From Coccinella septempunctata (taxonomy: Eukaryota; Arthropoda; Insecta; Coleoptera; Coccinellidae): a stretch of 64,000 bases of DNA. The stretch is from contig NC_058190.1 of assembly GCF_907165205.1 (NCBI RefSeq), positions 15,012,001-15,076,000 of the forward strand, given 5' to 3'. The stretch's first letter is position 1, and each line of letters begins with the position of its first letter. Both the position numbers and the translations under genes were made by a program. Shown here piece by piece: positions 1 through 11,430 of the stretch. The notes beneath the pieces are model-generated. The model was not told the DNA's origin and searched no databases. It worked only from the letters and a program-made list of their open reading frames with translations.

Positions 1-1
1 C

Positions 2-295
2 AATGAATTAAAATCGCAAAATAAGTCAACAGGAGAAGTTGCTTTTATTAACCGAGATAATACAAATATTTACTATTTAATTACGAAAGAATTTTATCAT
101 GAAAAACCGAAGTATGAAACAGTTTTTAAAGCGTTAATAGATTTACGGAAATTATGCGAAAATAATAATGAGAAATATTTAGCGTTACCACGAATTGCGT
201 GTGGTCTAGACCAATTGGAATGGTCTATAATATTCAAAATGATACAATTAATCTTTATGCATTCAAATATAAATATAATGATATATAATATTCGA
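2..295 (+). other. TARG1/OARD1-like macrodomain inside retroelement pol frame
   Basis: About 98 residues resemble the C-terminal half of TARG1/OARD1, the ADP-ribose-protein hydrolase macrodomain. The landmarks in order are GEVAF, then IYYLITK, then KP.YET, then a conserved LPRIACGLD loop, and a terminal beta strand IMIYNI. The loop corresponds to the PRIGCGLD loop of OARD1, including the Asp used in catalysis by that family. It stays in frame with the integrase, so it is part of the polyprotein and not an adjacent host exon. The N-terminal half, with the catalytic Lys of OARD1, is outside the window, so activity cannot be judged. Assignment is from motif recognition only. Confidence 0.8.
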
Positions 296-1966
296 AGTAA
301 AAAGAAAAAGGAAGTAAATAATAAAAATATTGATTTTAATGGTATTGAATATGAAGAATTTATGAAATTGATTAAAGAAGCTACTTATGAAGAAGTAGAT
401 GAAGACGAATTAGCGTCAATGATTAATCAAGTTACTGAAGAGGAATTAGATGAATGTTTAGAGCTCTTGAATGCTCATGATAAAAATACTAATAATCCGA
501 ATCAGAATATTAATAATGATAGTAATGAAGGAACTCACTTTAATGAAAATTATAACAATGCTGATAATAATGAAGATAATATTGAAAATGATTTGAATCA
601 AGATAATGATGATGAAAATGATGATTCTACTCTCCATAGTAACGTAGAAAATCCAATTTTAGAGTTACCATATACGGAACGATGTTTAAATGCATATCCT
701 TTGCAAATAATATTTAAAATGGCATCAAATTATAACGTTACCAAAACGAAGTTATTTGGAGATAAAATAAGATTTCGTGTTTTGATAAATTCAATTGATA
801 ATGATTTATTTAAATTCATTAAAGAATATGTTCGTCCTGAAAAACCTTACACGATATATTTTCAATCCGAAGAGTTAGAAGAATCCCTTATTAGAATCCT
901 ACAAGATAAATTTGATCATAAAACTATTAAATTTAAAATTTCTAAAATATTTGTTGAAGATGTTGAAGATAAAGAAGAACAAATTTTACGAATCCAACAA
1001 TATCACGAAACTAAAACTAGACATCGTGGTGTAAGCGAAAATTTAATTAGTTTAAGACGAAAATATTATTGGCCTAATATGAATAAAGATGTACGAAATT
1101 ATATTAACTCATGCGAAATATGTCAAAAGAGTAAATACGAAAGAACTCCTATACAACTTCAATTCAAACCTAACCCTATAGGATCAAAACCCTTTACACA
1201 TGTTTATTGTGATACCATAAGATTTGGTCAAACCTATTGTTTAAGTATAGTAGATTCATTTTCAAGATTAGGACAATGTTATCCTCTAATTCAGAAAACA
1301 AGAACGGAAATAATTGATAAATTAATAATGTATTTTAGTCATTATGGTGTACCCTCTAAAATCACGTGTGACAACGGATTAGAATTCAAAAATAGTGTCG
1401 TTCAAGATTTTTGTAAAGTACATAAAATCTAAATTCATTATATCACAAATTACAATCCAAATTCTAATGCAATTGTGGAAAGATTCCATTCAACACTAAT
1501 TGAGCAATTACGTACTATTGATGATAAAAATTCTACTTTTCAAAATAAATTAGCTCTTGCTTTATTAAGTTATAATAATTCTAATCATTCGAGTCTAGAA
1601 ATGACTCCAATGCAAATAATCAAAGCCGATTTAAATTATTCATTACCCATTGAAAAAACTCATAATGAACAAATACAAGATTATGTTGAAAATTATGTGG
1701 AAAATCCCAATGATATTTCGAAAGAATTAGAAAAAAGAAAACATAAAAGTATTAATCGTTTGGAAATCATAAATCAAAAAAGGTCCGCTGAAGTAGACCA
1801 TCCATTAAATGATAATCCCACTTATATTAAAAATCCTATCACCAGAAAACTAGATCCGGTCTTTAAAAAGATAGATGCTCGAGAAATTGATTCACATCGT
1901 ATTCAAGATAAAAAGAATAAGCATATTTATCATAAAAGAATTCTCAAACAACGAAAGAAAAAATAG
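2..1966 (+). pseudogene. pol: errantivirus-like pol, C-terminal part (macrodomain + integrase), one internal stop
   Basis: The frame is open from the window edge (no start codon seen), so the 5' part of pol, with protease, reverse transcriptase and RNase H, should lie to the left. Order visible: a macrodomain (about 2-295), an acidic Asn/Asp/Glu-rich linker (about 300-650), an RNase H-to-integrase connector, an HHCC zinc-binding module (the Cys pair is CEIC near 1117-1128), then the integrase core. The first catalytic Asp lies in YCD near 1210 and the second in CDNG near 1370. An in-frame TAA at 1430-1432 cuts the core; the third catalytic residue (in VERF, near 1478) follows in the same frame, which ends at 1964-1966. 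Integrase inserts element cDNA into the host genome. This copy is inactive as read. The env frame begins 20 bases downstream. Confidence 0.85.
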
Positions 1967-1981
1967 TTTATTTTGTTTCAG
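1966..1981 (+). promoter_or_regulatory. candidate 3' splice site for env subgenomic RNA
   Basis: A T-rich tract ending in TTTCAG lies five bases before the env ATG at 1987. Errantivirus Env is made from a spliced mRNA, and a 3' splice site just before env is expected. The donor would be outside the window. Confidence 0.55.
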
Positions 1982-1986
1982 ACATA

Positions 1987-3516
1987 ATGCTCCTGAAAAC
2001 GAGCTACCTTCTTATATTATGCGAAATGATAATTTTGATCACTCCCTTTGAAATAATTCCAATAGAAAATAATATTTTGCCTATTTTGCTAGGAAAGGCT
2101 TACGTAACAAGAAAGAATTTGCAATTAATCTATCATATTGATTTAAAAAAGATACAAGATATAATTTTTAAATATCAAGTAGAAATTGAAGCATTGAAGC
2201 ATCAACAGTTGGGTTTTGCAGCGACAGCTAATTACGAATATTTATTACATACTAATGAAATTAATACTAATACGTTCGAGGAACTTTTAAATGAAAAAAC
2301 TAGAATTAAAAGAGGATTAATTAACATTGGTGGAAAGATTTCTAAAATACTATTTGGAACATTAGATTCTGATGATGAAGAACTTTATAGAACTTATTTT
2401 AATAGCATAGAGAAAAATGAGAAGACACTCATGAAGAATCAAAATCAGATCGCGACTATTGTAAATGACCTTAAGGATAAATATAATGATAAATTTAAAA
2501 AATTGAATGATAATCTTAAATAACTGCAAATTGTGCCAGCATTGAGGGATGTTCAACAAATGCATCTCATGACATTTGAAATCAAAGACATAAAGAATAC
2601 ATTAGATGAAATTCAAACAGCAGTTAGTTTTGCCAGATTACATCTCTTACATGAATCTATTCTACCGTATACAAAATTCGTAGAATTAGTCAAAAATGTC
2701 ACTATTATTCCAATGCATCACATCAAAGATTACTATCAATTGTGTCATACCAAAGTTATTTTCAAAGACAAGATCTTACTTTTTCTGATATCAATTCCAA
2801 CAATTTATGAAGATAGTTTTGATTTACATAAATTTTACTATTTGCCTCAAAACAATCTTACCCTTCCCTTTACCTATCCTTATTTGCTCTCACAAGAAGA
2901 GACATTGAAATGGTCAACAAGTGAATGTCATCCAGTCGAAGATGATTTCCTCTGCGATCAAGACTCATTATCCAAGCCTCCAATATGTATGGAAAATATA
3001 TTGAAAACCCACTTCGAAAATTGTACAAGAAGAAAAATGGTTCCTACGTCAAACCTCAAATTAATAGAAGATGGAAATATCCTCTCCGTGGAAAATACAA
3101 AAATTAAAGAAGATTGCCCTCATCAAACAAAATGGCATTTTGTTCCTCCAATCGCTATTATACGCACAAGTTGTGTCGTCAGTAATGGTCAAAAAGAAAT
3201 TTCTCCAACTGCAGTTATTAGTGAAGAAAAATTCATCGTTTTACCCAAGATGGTACCTAAACACAAATACTCCAAGAGAGAAGATGATGCTACAGAGGAT
3301 GAAGAAATCCCAGATATCCATTTAGAAGAGTTGGAAGGATGGAACTTCCAAAATAATAATCATACATTTTTAATAATTTTAATATTGATAATTTTAGCAA
3401 TAATTGCATTTTTAGCCTTTAAATATTTTAATAATCATTTTAATTGTAAAGCTACTCCTTTGGGAGATACCTTTATCCAAGGTGGGGAGGAATTACATAA
3501 TCCTAACCCTTATTAA
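1987..3516 (+). pseudogene. env: errantivirus-like env (fusion glycoprotein), one internal stop
   Basis: The frame starts with a hydrophobic signal-peptide-like stretch. A furin-type site (RIKR followed by GLIN) lies near 2306-2330, where errantivirus Env and the related baculovirus F proteins are cut to expose the fusion peptide. Downstream come a coiled-coil-prone segment, a Cys-rich ectodomain and a single transmembrane segment of about 20 Ile/Leu-rich residues (about 3358-3425) with a short tail. An in-frame TAA at 2521-2523 separates residue 178 from the rest, and the same frame then runs to 3516. The C-terminus overlaps the purine tract and the start of the 3' LTR. This is an old genomic copy, broken as read. 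Confidence 0.8.
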
Positions 3517-3780
3517 CTTAAATTAGACTTTTGTTTGTTACTCATTTGAATCTACATATAGCCATACCATATTAATATTACGCAATAGTGCACCTGCATC
3601 CTTATCTCTTTTAAGATAACCCAATGTTATAAATATCAATTCATTCAGGATGCAAGAGGAGAATTAATTCAGAAGTCAATCAGTACTTAGCTTGTCTCAT
3701 TACATAGAGTAGTCTCTAGTCACTGTTGTAAATTTCCAAAATAAAGTTTGTGTTTTTAAAAACGGAATTTTCATCGTAAA
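3479..3780 (+). repeat. polypurine tract and 3' LTR of the errantivirus-like element
   Basis: A purine run (AAGGTGGGGAGGAA, 3479-3492) sits at the end of env, where the plus-strand primer of LTR elements lies. The following roughly 285 bases include an AATAAA signal near 3741, as expected for an LTR. The 5' LTR is outside the window, so the limits, especially the right one, are approximate. The next element begins almost immediately. Confidence 0.55.
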
Positions 3781-3783
3781 AAA

Positions 3784-4374
3784 TATAATTATATACATCA
3801 TTCTAGCCAGTACATCGAGGAAAACTTACTGGTGAAAGCATCTCAATACAAATACTCCATGATTATTGGGGATCTAAATGTAAACAATCGAAGAAAAAAA
3901 CAGCTGAAAAACTTTACAAGCAACTCCGACTTTGTAGAGATATGCACTCCACCTACGTTTTTAATGGAAAATAACAAGGGCACCACTCCAGACAGATTCC
4001 TGTGCACCAAGAACATCTTACAGAATATAAAGAATGTGCAACTCACTCCAGACTTAGGCTCTAATCACCTGGCAATCGAATTCGACCTAGACCTTGAATC
4101 TAACCCCCTAATATACCCAACGGAAACCAGGTACGACTACTCTAAGTGCCATATCGGCAAAGTTAATGCCGAAATGTGTCAACTGTTGAAGTCTGGGCTA
4201 CCAATCACCACGAATTACATCACATCGTTTACTCAAAACCTCTCGGAAATAATCAAGAAGCATTCTCCAAAGATTCAAGTCAAATATTACAGCCAGAAAA
4301 TTCCAGCCTATATATTGAGGCTAATCAAGGTTAAAAAACAAATGTATAGGGAAATAACAATAAATGAAGGCTAA
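3784..4374 (+). pseudogene. AP-like endonuclease domain fragment of the non-LTR element
   Basis: An open frame contains the catalytic block GDLN (near 3868-3880) and the SNHLAIEF block corresponding to the SDH motif of the APE-type endonuclease. This domain nicks the target in Jockey-, CR1- and I-type elements. Its N-terminal half (the N and E motifs) is missing because of 5' truncation. The frame ends at 4374, and the protein continues in a shifted frame through 4375-4598, which shows decay. The neighbouring reverse transcriptase belongs to the same original ORF2. Confidence 0.7.
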
Positions 4375-4598
4375 ATACAATGCACTAAATAAAGATATTC
4401 ACAAACTCATCAACCACTACCGCTCACATAAATATCTGGAAGCCTGCAGAGAAATCAAAGAACAAAAGGGGAAAACATACTGGAAAACCATTAAGAAACC
4501 AGAATACCACAGACACCATCGAAATAAACGGTAACGCCATCACAAATGAGCAAGACATAGCAGACGCCTTCGCAGATCACTTCCAGAAAAATTTCAAA

Positions 4599-6136
4599 GT
4601 GAATGAAGATCCTAGTTTTGATGCTGCCCACAGAAGGCAGGTTGATGACTGGTATTCGAAGGAGTTCGCAGAGTTAAGAAACGAAGAAGACATCCCAGCA
4701 ATTGATGAATCCGAGTACTTCGAAGCACTTAAACATGGCAAGAACACCGCACCAGGGTATGACAATATTCCTAGAAATATCCTCAAGAAGCTAGATCTCC
4801 CCATACATCTGGAAATAATTAAAATTTATAACTTCTGCTTGCGAAACTGTTGCTTCCAGGATGTTTGGAAGAAAGGTTTACTGATCACGATTCCCAAGGC
4901 AAGGACTGACGACAAACAAATCGAGAATTACAGACCAATCACCCTGCTGCCAGTAATAGGAAAAAACTTCGAAAAAATAATGAAAACAAGACTGATGAAA
5001 CTGATGGACGACAAGATCCCAATCTATCAATTTGGTTTCAGGAACAAAGTATCAACCATACATCCACTAATCATACTTACCCAAAATGTTCAATGCAAGA
5101 GAAAACAGGGTCACCATTCTGCTGCAATATTTATGGATATACAAAAAGCCTTTGACAGCATTTGGCACTCAGGACTCATATTCAAACTCCATAAGCTTGG
5201 GTGTCCAGTATATATGCTGAGAATAATAAATGACTTCCTTAGTAATAGGTCTATACAAGTTAAAAAAAAAACGCATTGTCCAACGAATTCTTTCCAAAGC
5301 AAGGACTTCCTCAAGGCTCTCCACTATCACCATTCCTATATAATATATATAGCTCAGATATATATGTAACAGAAAACAACACAGAACGCACAACCAGGAT
5401 GAATTCATATATGTTACAGTTTGCTGATGATACCACCCTAATTGCACATGGCAAAACTATATCGGACATGATGAAAAAACTGGAAAAGATCAGTGAGAAG
5501 ATGACCCAATGGATGAACAAGTGGAGAATAAAAACAAATCCCAAGAAGTCAAAATTTATTATATTTTATCACAAGATCAACCATAACTCGCCCGCAATTA
5601 ATCTGGACAATACTATATTGAAGCCCGTAACAAACTGCAGATACCTCGGTATGATAATTGATAGTAAACTCAACTTTAAGATGCACATCAACTCCACCAA
5701 ACAAAACACTATCACGAGAGCTAGCCACTTCAGGTCACTCACTTATAAAGATCAAGGCATAGATACAAACACAGCAGCAAACATCTACAAAATGATCTGC
5801 AGACCTCTTCTTGAATATGGTCACCAGATACTGGGTTCATGCAGCAAAACTACGATGAGAATGATTGAAGTAGCTGAACGAAGCAGTCTACGGAAAATAA
5901 CCAAGTTGAGACATCCCAACAATCCACTTCACAATCCATCTAACCAGTACCTATATGAAAAAACCCAAATAGAACCAATAGCCGACAGAATTCATAGATT
6001 GAATAAGAAATTTATTAAACAACACAACAACATAAATATAATTGAGCCACTTAGTCATCTGACGTCCCCCCTGCAGGTACCCAAAAGGAAATTACCTGAA
6101 CTGCCTCTATTCGAACACTTGCTGAACCAAAGATGA
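4599..6136 (+). pseudogene. reverse transcriptase of the truncated non-LTR element, frameshifted
   Basis: The RT blocks are in order: APGYDNIP, ENYRPITLLPVIGK, a FGFR block near 5033, MDIQKAFDSIWH, then GLPQGSPLSPFLYNI and the FADD catalytic box near 5424. The frame changes near a run of nine A at about 5263-5271, so two overlapping frames (4599-5369 and 5276-6136) together represent the protein. A C-terminal segment with CRYLGM and a PLLEYG block follows. No RNase H is visible. RT copies the element RNA at a nicked target. This copy cannot make an intact enzyme as read. Confidence 0.8.
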
Positions 6137-6489
6137 AAAACTCAATACAATCTCTTTCAACATACAATGAATTCACTCAACTTAAAAATTAAACCTTTTA
6201 TTTATTTACATTTTTATACTTTGTAAAATATGACTCTGTATATGGGCAGGAAGACCTAGGTCGTTAGCCCTTTGAAACATTGTTTCAATAAAGTTTACTA
6301 CTACTACTATAATAATGTTTCATCTGAATCTAAACGACTTATATTGCAGCTGAATATTTCCACAATCAGAAAGATTGTGAATGAAGAGGATGACAAAGAA
6401 TTTCCTTTTATTGGGAGACTCAAAAAAGTGGTGGCATTTGAGAATTTTATATTTGATGAATGTGAATGTTAATTGTTTATTCATGTGAA

Positions 6490-7168
6490 ATTTTTATTCA
6501 AAGGTGAAGTTCATCTTGACTTGAAACTTCCTTCAATTCCTTTTACTCATATTGATGCAAGATGATTTTTGTTGAAGAATTTGACATTATTGACATTTAA
6601 TTATTTGTTAATTCCTTCGGGAGATACACATTCCCAACCACTGCATCATATGCATTTCATCTTCGGGTTAATATTTTTGAAATCTACAACTGATGTAACG
6701 TATTCAAAGAAAATAACGAACATTAACTCTCCTCAAGCTAGTGCATATTATGATATTATACTGATCTCTACATTTTCCATGCAAATAACTGGATTTGGTA
6801 TGCCTTCAATCAGTTTGTATAAACTTCAATCATGTTCGTCACATAATTTCCGAAGAGATTCGACATAGTGATATAATACGTAATAACAGAAACTTTTACG
6901 TAATACGGGCAACGTAGCGTTGATTTAAAACCCAAAAATGTTTTGACAAGCTTCATAACCCCACATTTTCGTACTATACAGAGTGAAATGTGTCAAATTT
7001 CCATGGCCAACAGAGTGCTAAAATAAAAGTGAATGGAGTATAGAGATAAGAGATAACATAAACGCAACAACTCAAGAACATGAGAATGGCCAACCGAGTG
7101 CTAAAATAAAAGTGAATGGAGTATAGAGATAAGAGATAACATAAACGCAACAACTCAAGAGCAATGAG
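6490..7168 (+). repeat. dispersed repeat family A, plus-oriented copy
   Basis: Positions about 6500-7020 match 21165-22110 in inverse orientation, apart from a MITE that splits the second copy. Shared landmarks are a block with TTTTACGTAA near 6894 and a block with GAGTGAAATGTGTCAAATTTCC near 6980-7000. Coding capacity was not recognised. The right end carries a tandem duplication, listed separately. Confidence 0.65.
7003..7168 (+). repeat. two-copy tandem repeat, 83-bp unit
   Basis: Two nearly identical units start at 7003 and 7086 (ATGGCCAAC then GAGTGC...). They differ by a few bases only, which suggests a fairly recent local duplication at the end of repeat family A. Confidence 0.85.
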
Positions 7169-9191
7169 AATTTGATCTGGATATTATCTCTACATCTATC
7201 ATGTATAGGTTACCTGGTGTTTTCAAAGATTTTTTTAACAAAAAAGTCATCAAAATAAGTCATTTCACCAAAAATTGCCTATATAAAATATTCACGATGG
7301 CGGGTGTCGTACATCCGAGTCTATCTCATCTGAGTCTGATTGCTTCAGGTCACTTGAATAAATTGTTGCATCGTGCAATTTGAGGTGAAAACATTGTAGA
7401 AAATTGAATTTTATTGAAAGTGCTGGTGTTGATAAAGTGCTATTATTGCTACGTATTTCATTCAATTTTGACGTCGGGTAAGATTGTTGGAGGTTTGGAA
7501 CATGAAGAAGATTGTAATGATTGTGTGAAAAATAATTTAGAGGTTACACTCATTTAATTGTTGAGTTTTTGCACTATTATTCTATTTTTTTTTTCATACT
7601 TGTGTCTTTTTCTGTCAATTGGTATCGATATGAGCCATTTCATAAAGTTGTTCAAGTTACTAAATAACAAGAAGAATTCGGCAATTTTAAGTTTCCATTT
7701 TCATTCCTACGCAAAAGTCTAACGGGTCAATATTCTAAACGAAACCATATGGTTGATTCAGTCATTACGGTATATAGTCCATTTTCCGAAGCAACGAAAT
7801 GATGTCATGAACGGCGGATCAGTCATGCCAACAGTAACCACCTTGGAATTCTCACAAAACCAAGCGATTTCTTACAATTTTCGTTTTCAACACTGTGCTA
7901 TGTTGCCGTTACACTAGCGATTTAATTCTATCATTTTGTTATGGTTTTGTTCACGTAAAAGAGTTAACTTCCATATGTCCATACAACTTTGGTTTGGCTG
8001 TTTTTCATTGATTCTCGCCTGTTTTTCCTAACTACCAAGTTTCATATCGAAAAGTTCCGTTCCGATTCTTACGAAAACATGGCCAAATTTGTTCAAATCA
8101 GGCTCGTTATTGAATTATTTTGAAGATGAACGTGATAATAATGAGGGACTATTAGTGTCCTTTGCAGCTGTAAGTATCAAGGATCAATTATTTTTGCGAT
8201 AATTCAGATCACAAATGATCCATGGTCGTATTAGGTTCCATTTCAGTAATTATCTCTAAAATTTTGTTCAACTTCGTCATTTCGGAAGTTTTGTATAGGT
8301 GAAACGCTTTATTTCGACTAGTGCAAATTTCTGAAAAAAAGCCTCAACTTTGAACACATCCTGTAGTTACCATTCCCATCAGAAAAAAGTAAATACTGTT
8401 AGAGGATTAGTGAACATGTTTTGATCTATACATATATCTGAATTACTTTTGTTTACTTAATCAAATCAAAGGGATTACACAGAATCCAAATTAGTTTGTG
8501 AATAATATGAACGTACAAAAAACATATAGATCGGTAGATTTAATACACTAGCTCAGAGGATTTACAAGCACGGCGCTTCATGAGTTCATGAATACACTTA
8601 TTCGAACACCAAAATATCTCCTCCGTTTCTCAATTAAATAAACAATCGAGCATCAACTCTCATTACAAAATTTGAAATCAGGTGGCGCACCGTAAAGTTT
8701 TCTAAATATATCTAAATGCCTATTTGAGCACCTTCTGAAATGAGAAATCTAAGATAGGAATGTCGACTTTTTCGTCGATGATAAGCTCTCAAATTACCTC
8801 TTCTATGTAAAATGTTGCTGCATCTCAATTTTTCACGAAATAAACAATTCCTCTTTCGAAACCTGAAACGAAATTCTTCTGAAAAATCGCATAACTGACG
8901 AGCAAAACATTTCTTAAAAACAGCTTTCATTCCCGTAAATTTGAAAGAACTCTAAAACGGCTTGATAGATGTTTAAAATTATTTCTTTTTACAATTTCCC
9001 ATAGATAGCGTTAAATTTTAGGAGTATTGTTTGAGAGAGTAAAACGGAAAAATCTTTTAGGAAGAAATTGTATCGTTTTGTTCACTGCATACAAATAAAC
9101 TTATTATTATTATTCAACTTTATTAAAAATTGTGAACTGTAGCATGACATTCTTTATTCTTTTAATGAGAATAATATATTATTAATTTATT
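7169..9191. other. unassigned AT-rich DNA
   Basis: No convincing exon, transposon end or conserved protein was found. Short open frames here (for example 7201-7383 plus and 8712-8930 minus) have no recognisable domain. An ATT/TTA-rich stretch precedes the palindrome. Confidence 0.4.
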
Positions 9192-10787
9192 AAAGGAATG
9201 ATATGTATACAGGGTGTCTCAAGTTCGAGTGCCTATTAGACGTTTCTGGAGAACTAGACATATTTGAAATCTGAAAATTGGGATTATGATATTGTTCGAA
9301 GTTCTCTACAGAGCTAAAATATTTTCGAAGCCCGAAAACTTCCGGTTATACAGGGAGTGAAAATAAATTCGACGAAAAAATTTTTTTCAAGTTTTCTATT
9401 CCCGGTATGATCGAGTATTCAATAGTGAATACATTTCTGTTAAAACCATTGTATTAAATCGAGTAGTTTTCAAAATATCAAAAAAAAAAACTGGAAAAAA
9501 AGTCAAATATGTTCAGTCAGTAATATGTTCATTATTTTTATTTTAAATATCCTGAGCGTAAACCGTTTTTACAACATCGAAGAGGAAGGATGTGAAAAGG
9601 TCATGCATCTTTTGGATTTCAAAAATATCATCACAGGGTGTTCCAAATTTTGTGTTGAAAATTGTGATCTTAAATTGGCCATAACTTCTGTTTTTCAAAT
9701 TAGAACCCTATTTTTTTATAATTGTGTTGGATTCTGCGGTCAAAAATAATGATAGTTTTCTCACATGATTATGCTCCTAAATTCAATAATTTCTGAGTTA
9801 TTTGAGATTTTCTGTATTTATGTAGTACGTAGAGTCAAATTCTTCGAATCTGATTCATAAGGATATTCTGTGAGCATAGAAGATAAATCATCCCATTTAT
9901 AATTCACAAGTGTCAGACAGTTAGTCAGTTGTTAGTCGTTATGAAATTTTTTGATTTCACAAAATAAATTAGAATAACGGTTCATTTTGTTAAATCGAGA
10001 AATGAAGATAACGAATAACAATAACACCTGACACTTGTGAATTATTAACAGATAATTTATCTTCTATGGGTACAGAGTGTTCCCATGGTTTCGAAAGAAT
10101 ATTCATTGAATTTTTTTAGATGCAATCAATTTGACTCTACGTACACCATAAATCCAGAAAATCTCAAATAACTCAGAAATTATTGAATTTAGGAGCATAA
10201 TCATGTGAGAAAACTATCATTATTTTTGACCGCAGAATCCAACACAATTATAAAAAAATAGGGTTCTAATTTGTTCTAATTTTGAAAACAGAAGTTATGG
10301 ACAATTTAAGATCACAATTTTCAACACAAAATTTTAAACACTCTGTGATGATATTTTGAAATCCAAAAGATGCATGACCTTTTCACATCCTTCCTCTTCG
10401 ATGTTGTGAAAACGGTTTACGCTCAGGATATTTAAAATAAGAATAATGAACATATTACTGACTGCACATATTTGACTTTTTTTCCAGTTTTTTTAGGATA
10501 TTTTGAAAACTATTCGATTTAATACAATGGTTTTAACAGAAATGTATTCACTATTGAATACTCGATCATACCAGGAATGAAAAACTTGAAAAAAATTTTT
10601 TTCGTCGAATTTATTTTCACTCCCTGTATAACCGAAAGTTTTTGGGCTTCTAAAATATTTTAGCTCTGTAGAGAACTTCGAACAATATCATAATCCCAAT
10701 TTTCAGATTTCAAATATGTCTAGTTCTCCAGAAACGTCTAATAGGCACTCGAACTTGAGACACCCTGTATATACATATCATTCCTTT
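9192..10787. repeat. 1.6-kb near-perfect palindrome with CAGGGTG ends
   Basis: The left arm (9192-9916) and right arm (10028-10787) are inverted copies with few differences, separated by a spacer of about 111 bases. Each arm has a TA|CAGGGTGTC boundary (9208-9210 and 10767-10769) typical of TA-targeting Tc1/mariner-type MITEs. The symmetry also includes about 17 bases outside those boundaries (AAAGGAATGATATGTA). No protein is encoded beyond short frames that mirror each other. Confidence 0.85.
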
Positions 10788-10989
10788 TTGTTGATAGTAA
10801 TAATGCTTCTATTCAACAACTTCAGATATTATTTATACACTAATGTTTCCATTTCTCATCATGATATTCTGTAGTATAATCGAAAAATACTCAATATTCA
10901 TTCTAGGGGTTCATAATGTTCATATTTGCAATGTTTAGGGTCCTGTATTATGATTCGATGATTTGTAGTGGAAGAGATTATTTTACATC

Positions 10990-11100
10990 TTGATATTTGT
11001 ATATGAGAGACGTTTTTTTTTGTTTTTGTAGCCCCGAGGAAGATCATAAATATATGATCGAAACGTTGAAAAATTATTGAAAATTGCATTTTATTTCCGT
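10990..11100 (+). ncRNA. Penelope-like 3' end with hammerhead-ribozyme-like core
   Basis: A CCCCGAGGA block is followed by a 6-bp stem (GATCAT/ATGATC around a six-base loop) and then GAAACGTTG, at about 11031-11071. This is the CUGANGA-stem II-GAAA order of the hammerhead core, with C in place of the second base. Hammerhead motifs ending in CGAAACGT are known from Penelope-like retroelements. The degenerate core suggests a remnant. No Penelope protein is visible nearby. Confidence 0.5.
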
Positions 11101-11189
11101 TCTTCTACTACGAACAATTCAATCATAATTCATTCTAAGGCCGTCAAGAAAGTCAGCGTTGTTTCAATAATGCTCTCAACCAATGCGTA

Positions 11190-11430
11190 AAAGTTATTTT
11201 CCTATCAAGTGCGGAAAGTGATACTTGCCCGCACGAAACTGCCGTTGCCCGAACGATGCGAAGCAGAGTTCGGGTAAGCAGGCGTTTTTCCCGCACCTTT
11301 TGGGAAAGTGACTCTTTGCAACTTGGAATAAGTGCGGGAAAAAGGTTGAACGCGCACGCTTGTAGCAAAAGTATCTTTCCCGCACGCGACTCATTGCCAG
11401 AACTCCGCTTCTCCTCGAAAATATCACTTT
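11190..11430. other. GC-rich patch of unknown nature
   Basis: About 240 bases have far higher GC and CpG content than their surroundings. They contain repeated forms of GTGCGGGAAA and its complement TTTCCCGCAC in both orientations. Open frames cross it on both strands, but none resembles a known protein. It could be a MITE core or a decayed regulatory or 5' UTR segment. Confidence 0.45.

Larger units (their letters stand above)
3780..6310 (+). mobile_element. 5'-truncated non-LTR retrotransposon (Jockey/CR1-like)
   Basis: The segment begins inside the endonuclease domain and runs through reverse transcriptase to a short 3' UTR ending in an AATAAA-like signal and a TAC/TAA microsatellite (6286-6312). 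This is the layout left by target-primed reverse transcription that stopped early. It abuts the preceding LTR, so it may have landed at or near the errantivirus-like element's edge. No clear target duplication was found. Confidence 0.75.

Noticed and set aside
9525..9749. Short plus-strand frame
   Set aside because: It lies within one arm of the palindrome and is not conserved as an open frame in the mirrored arm.
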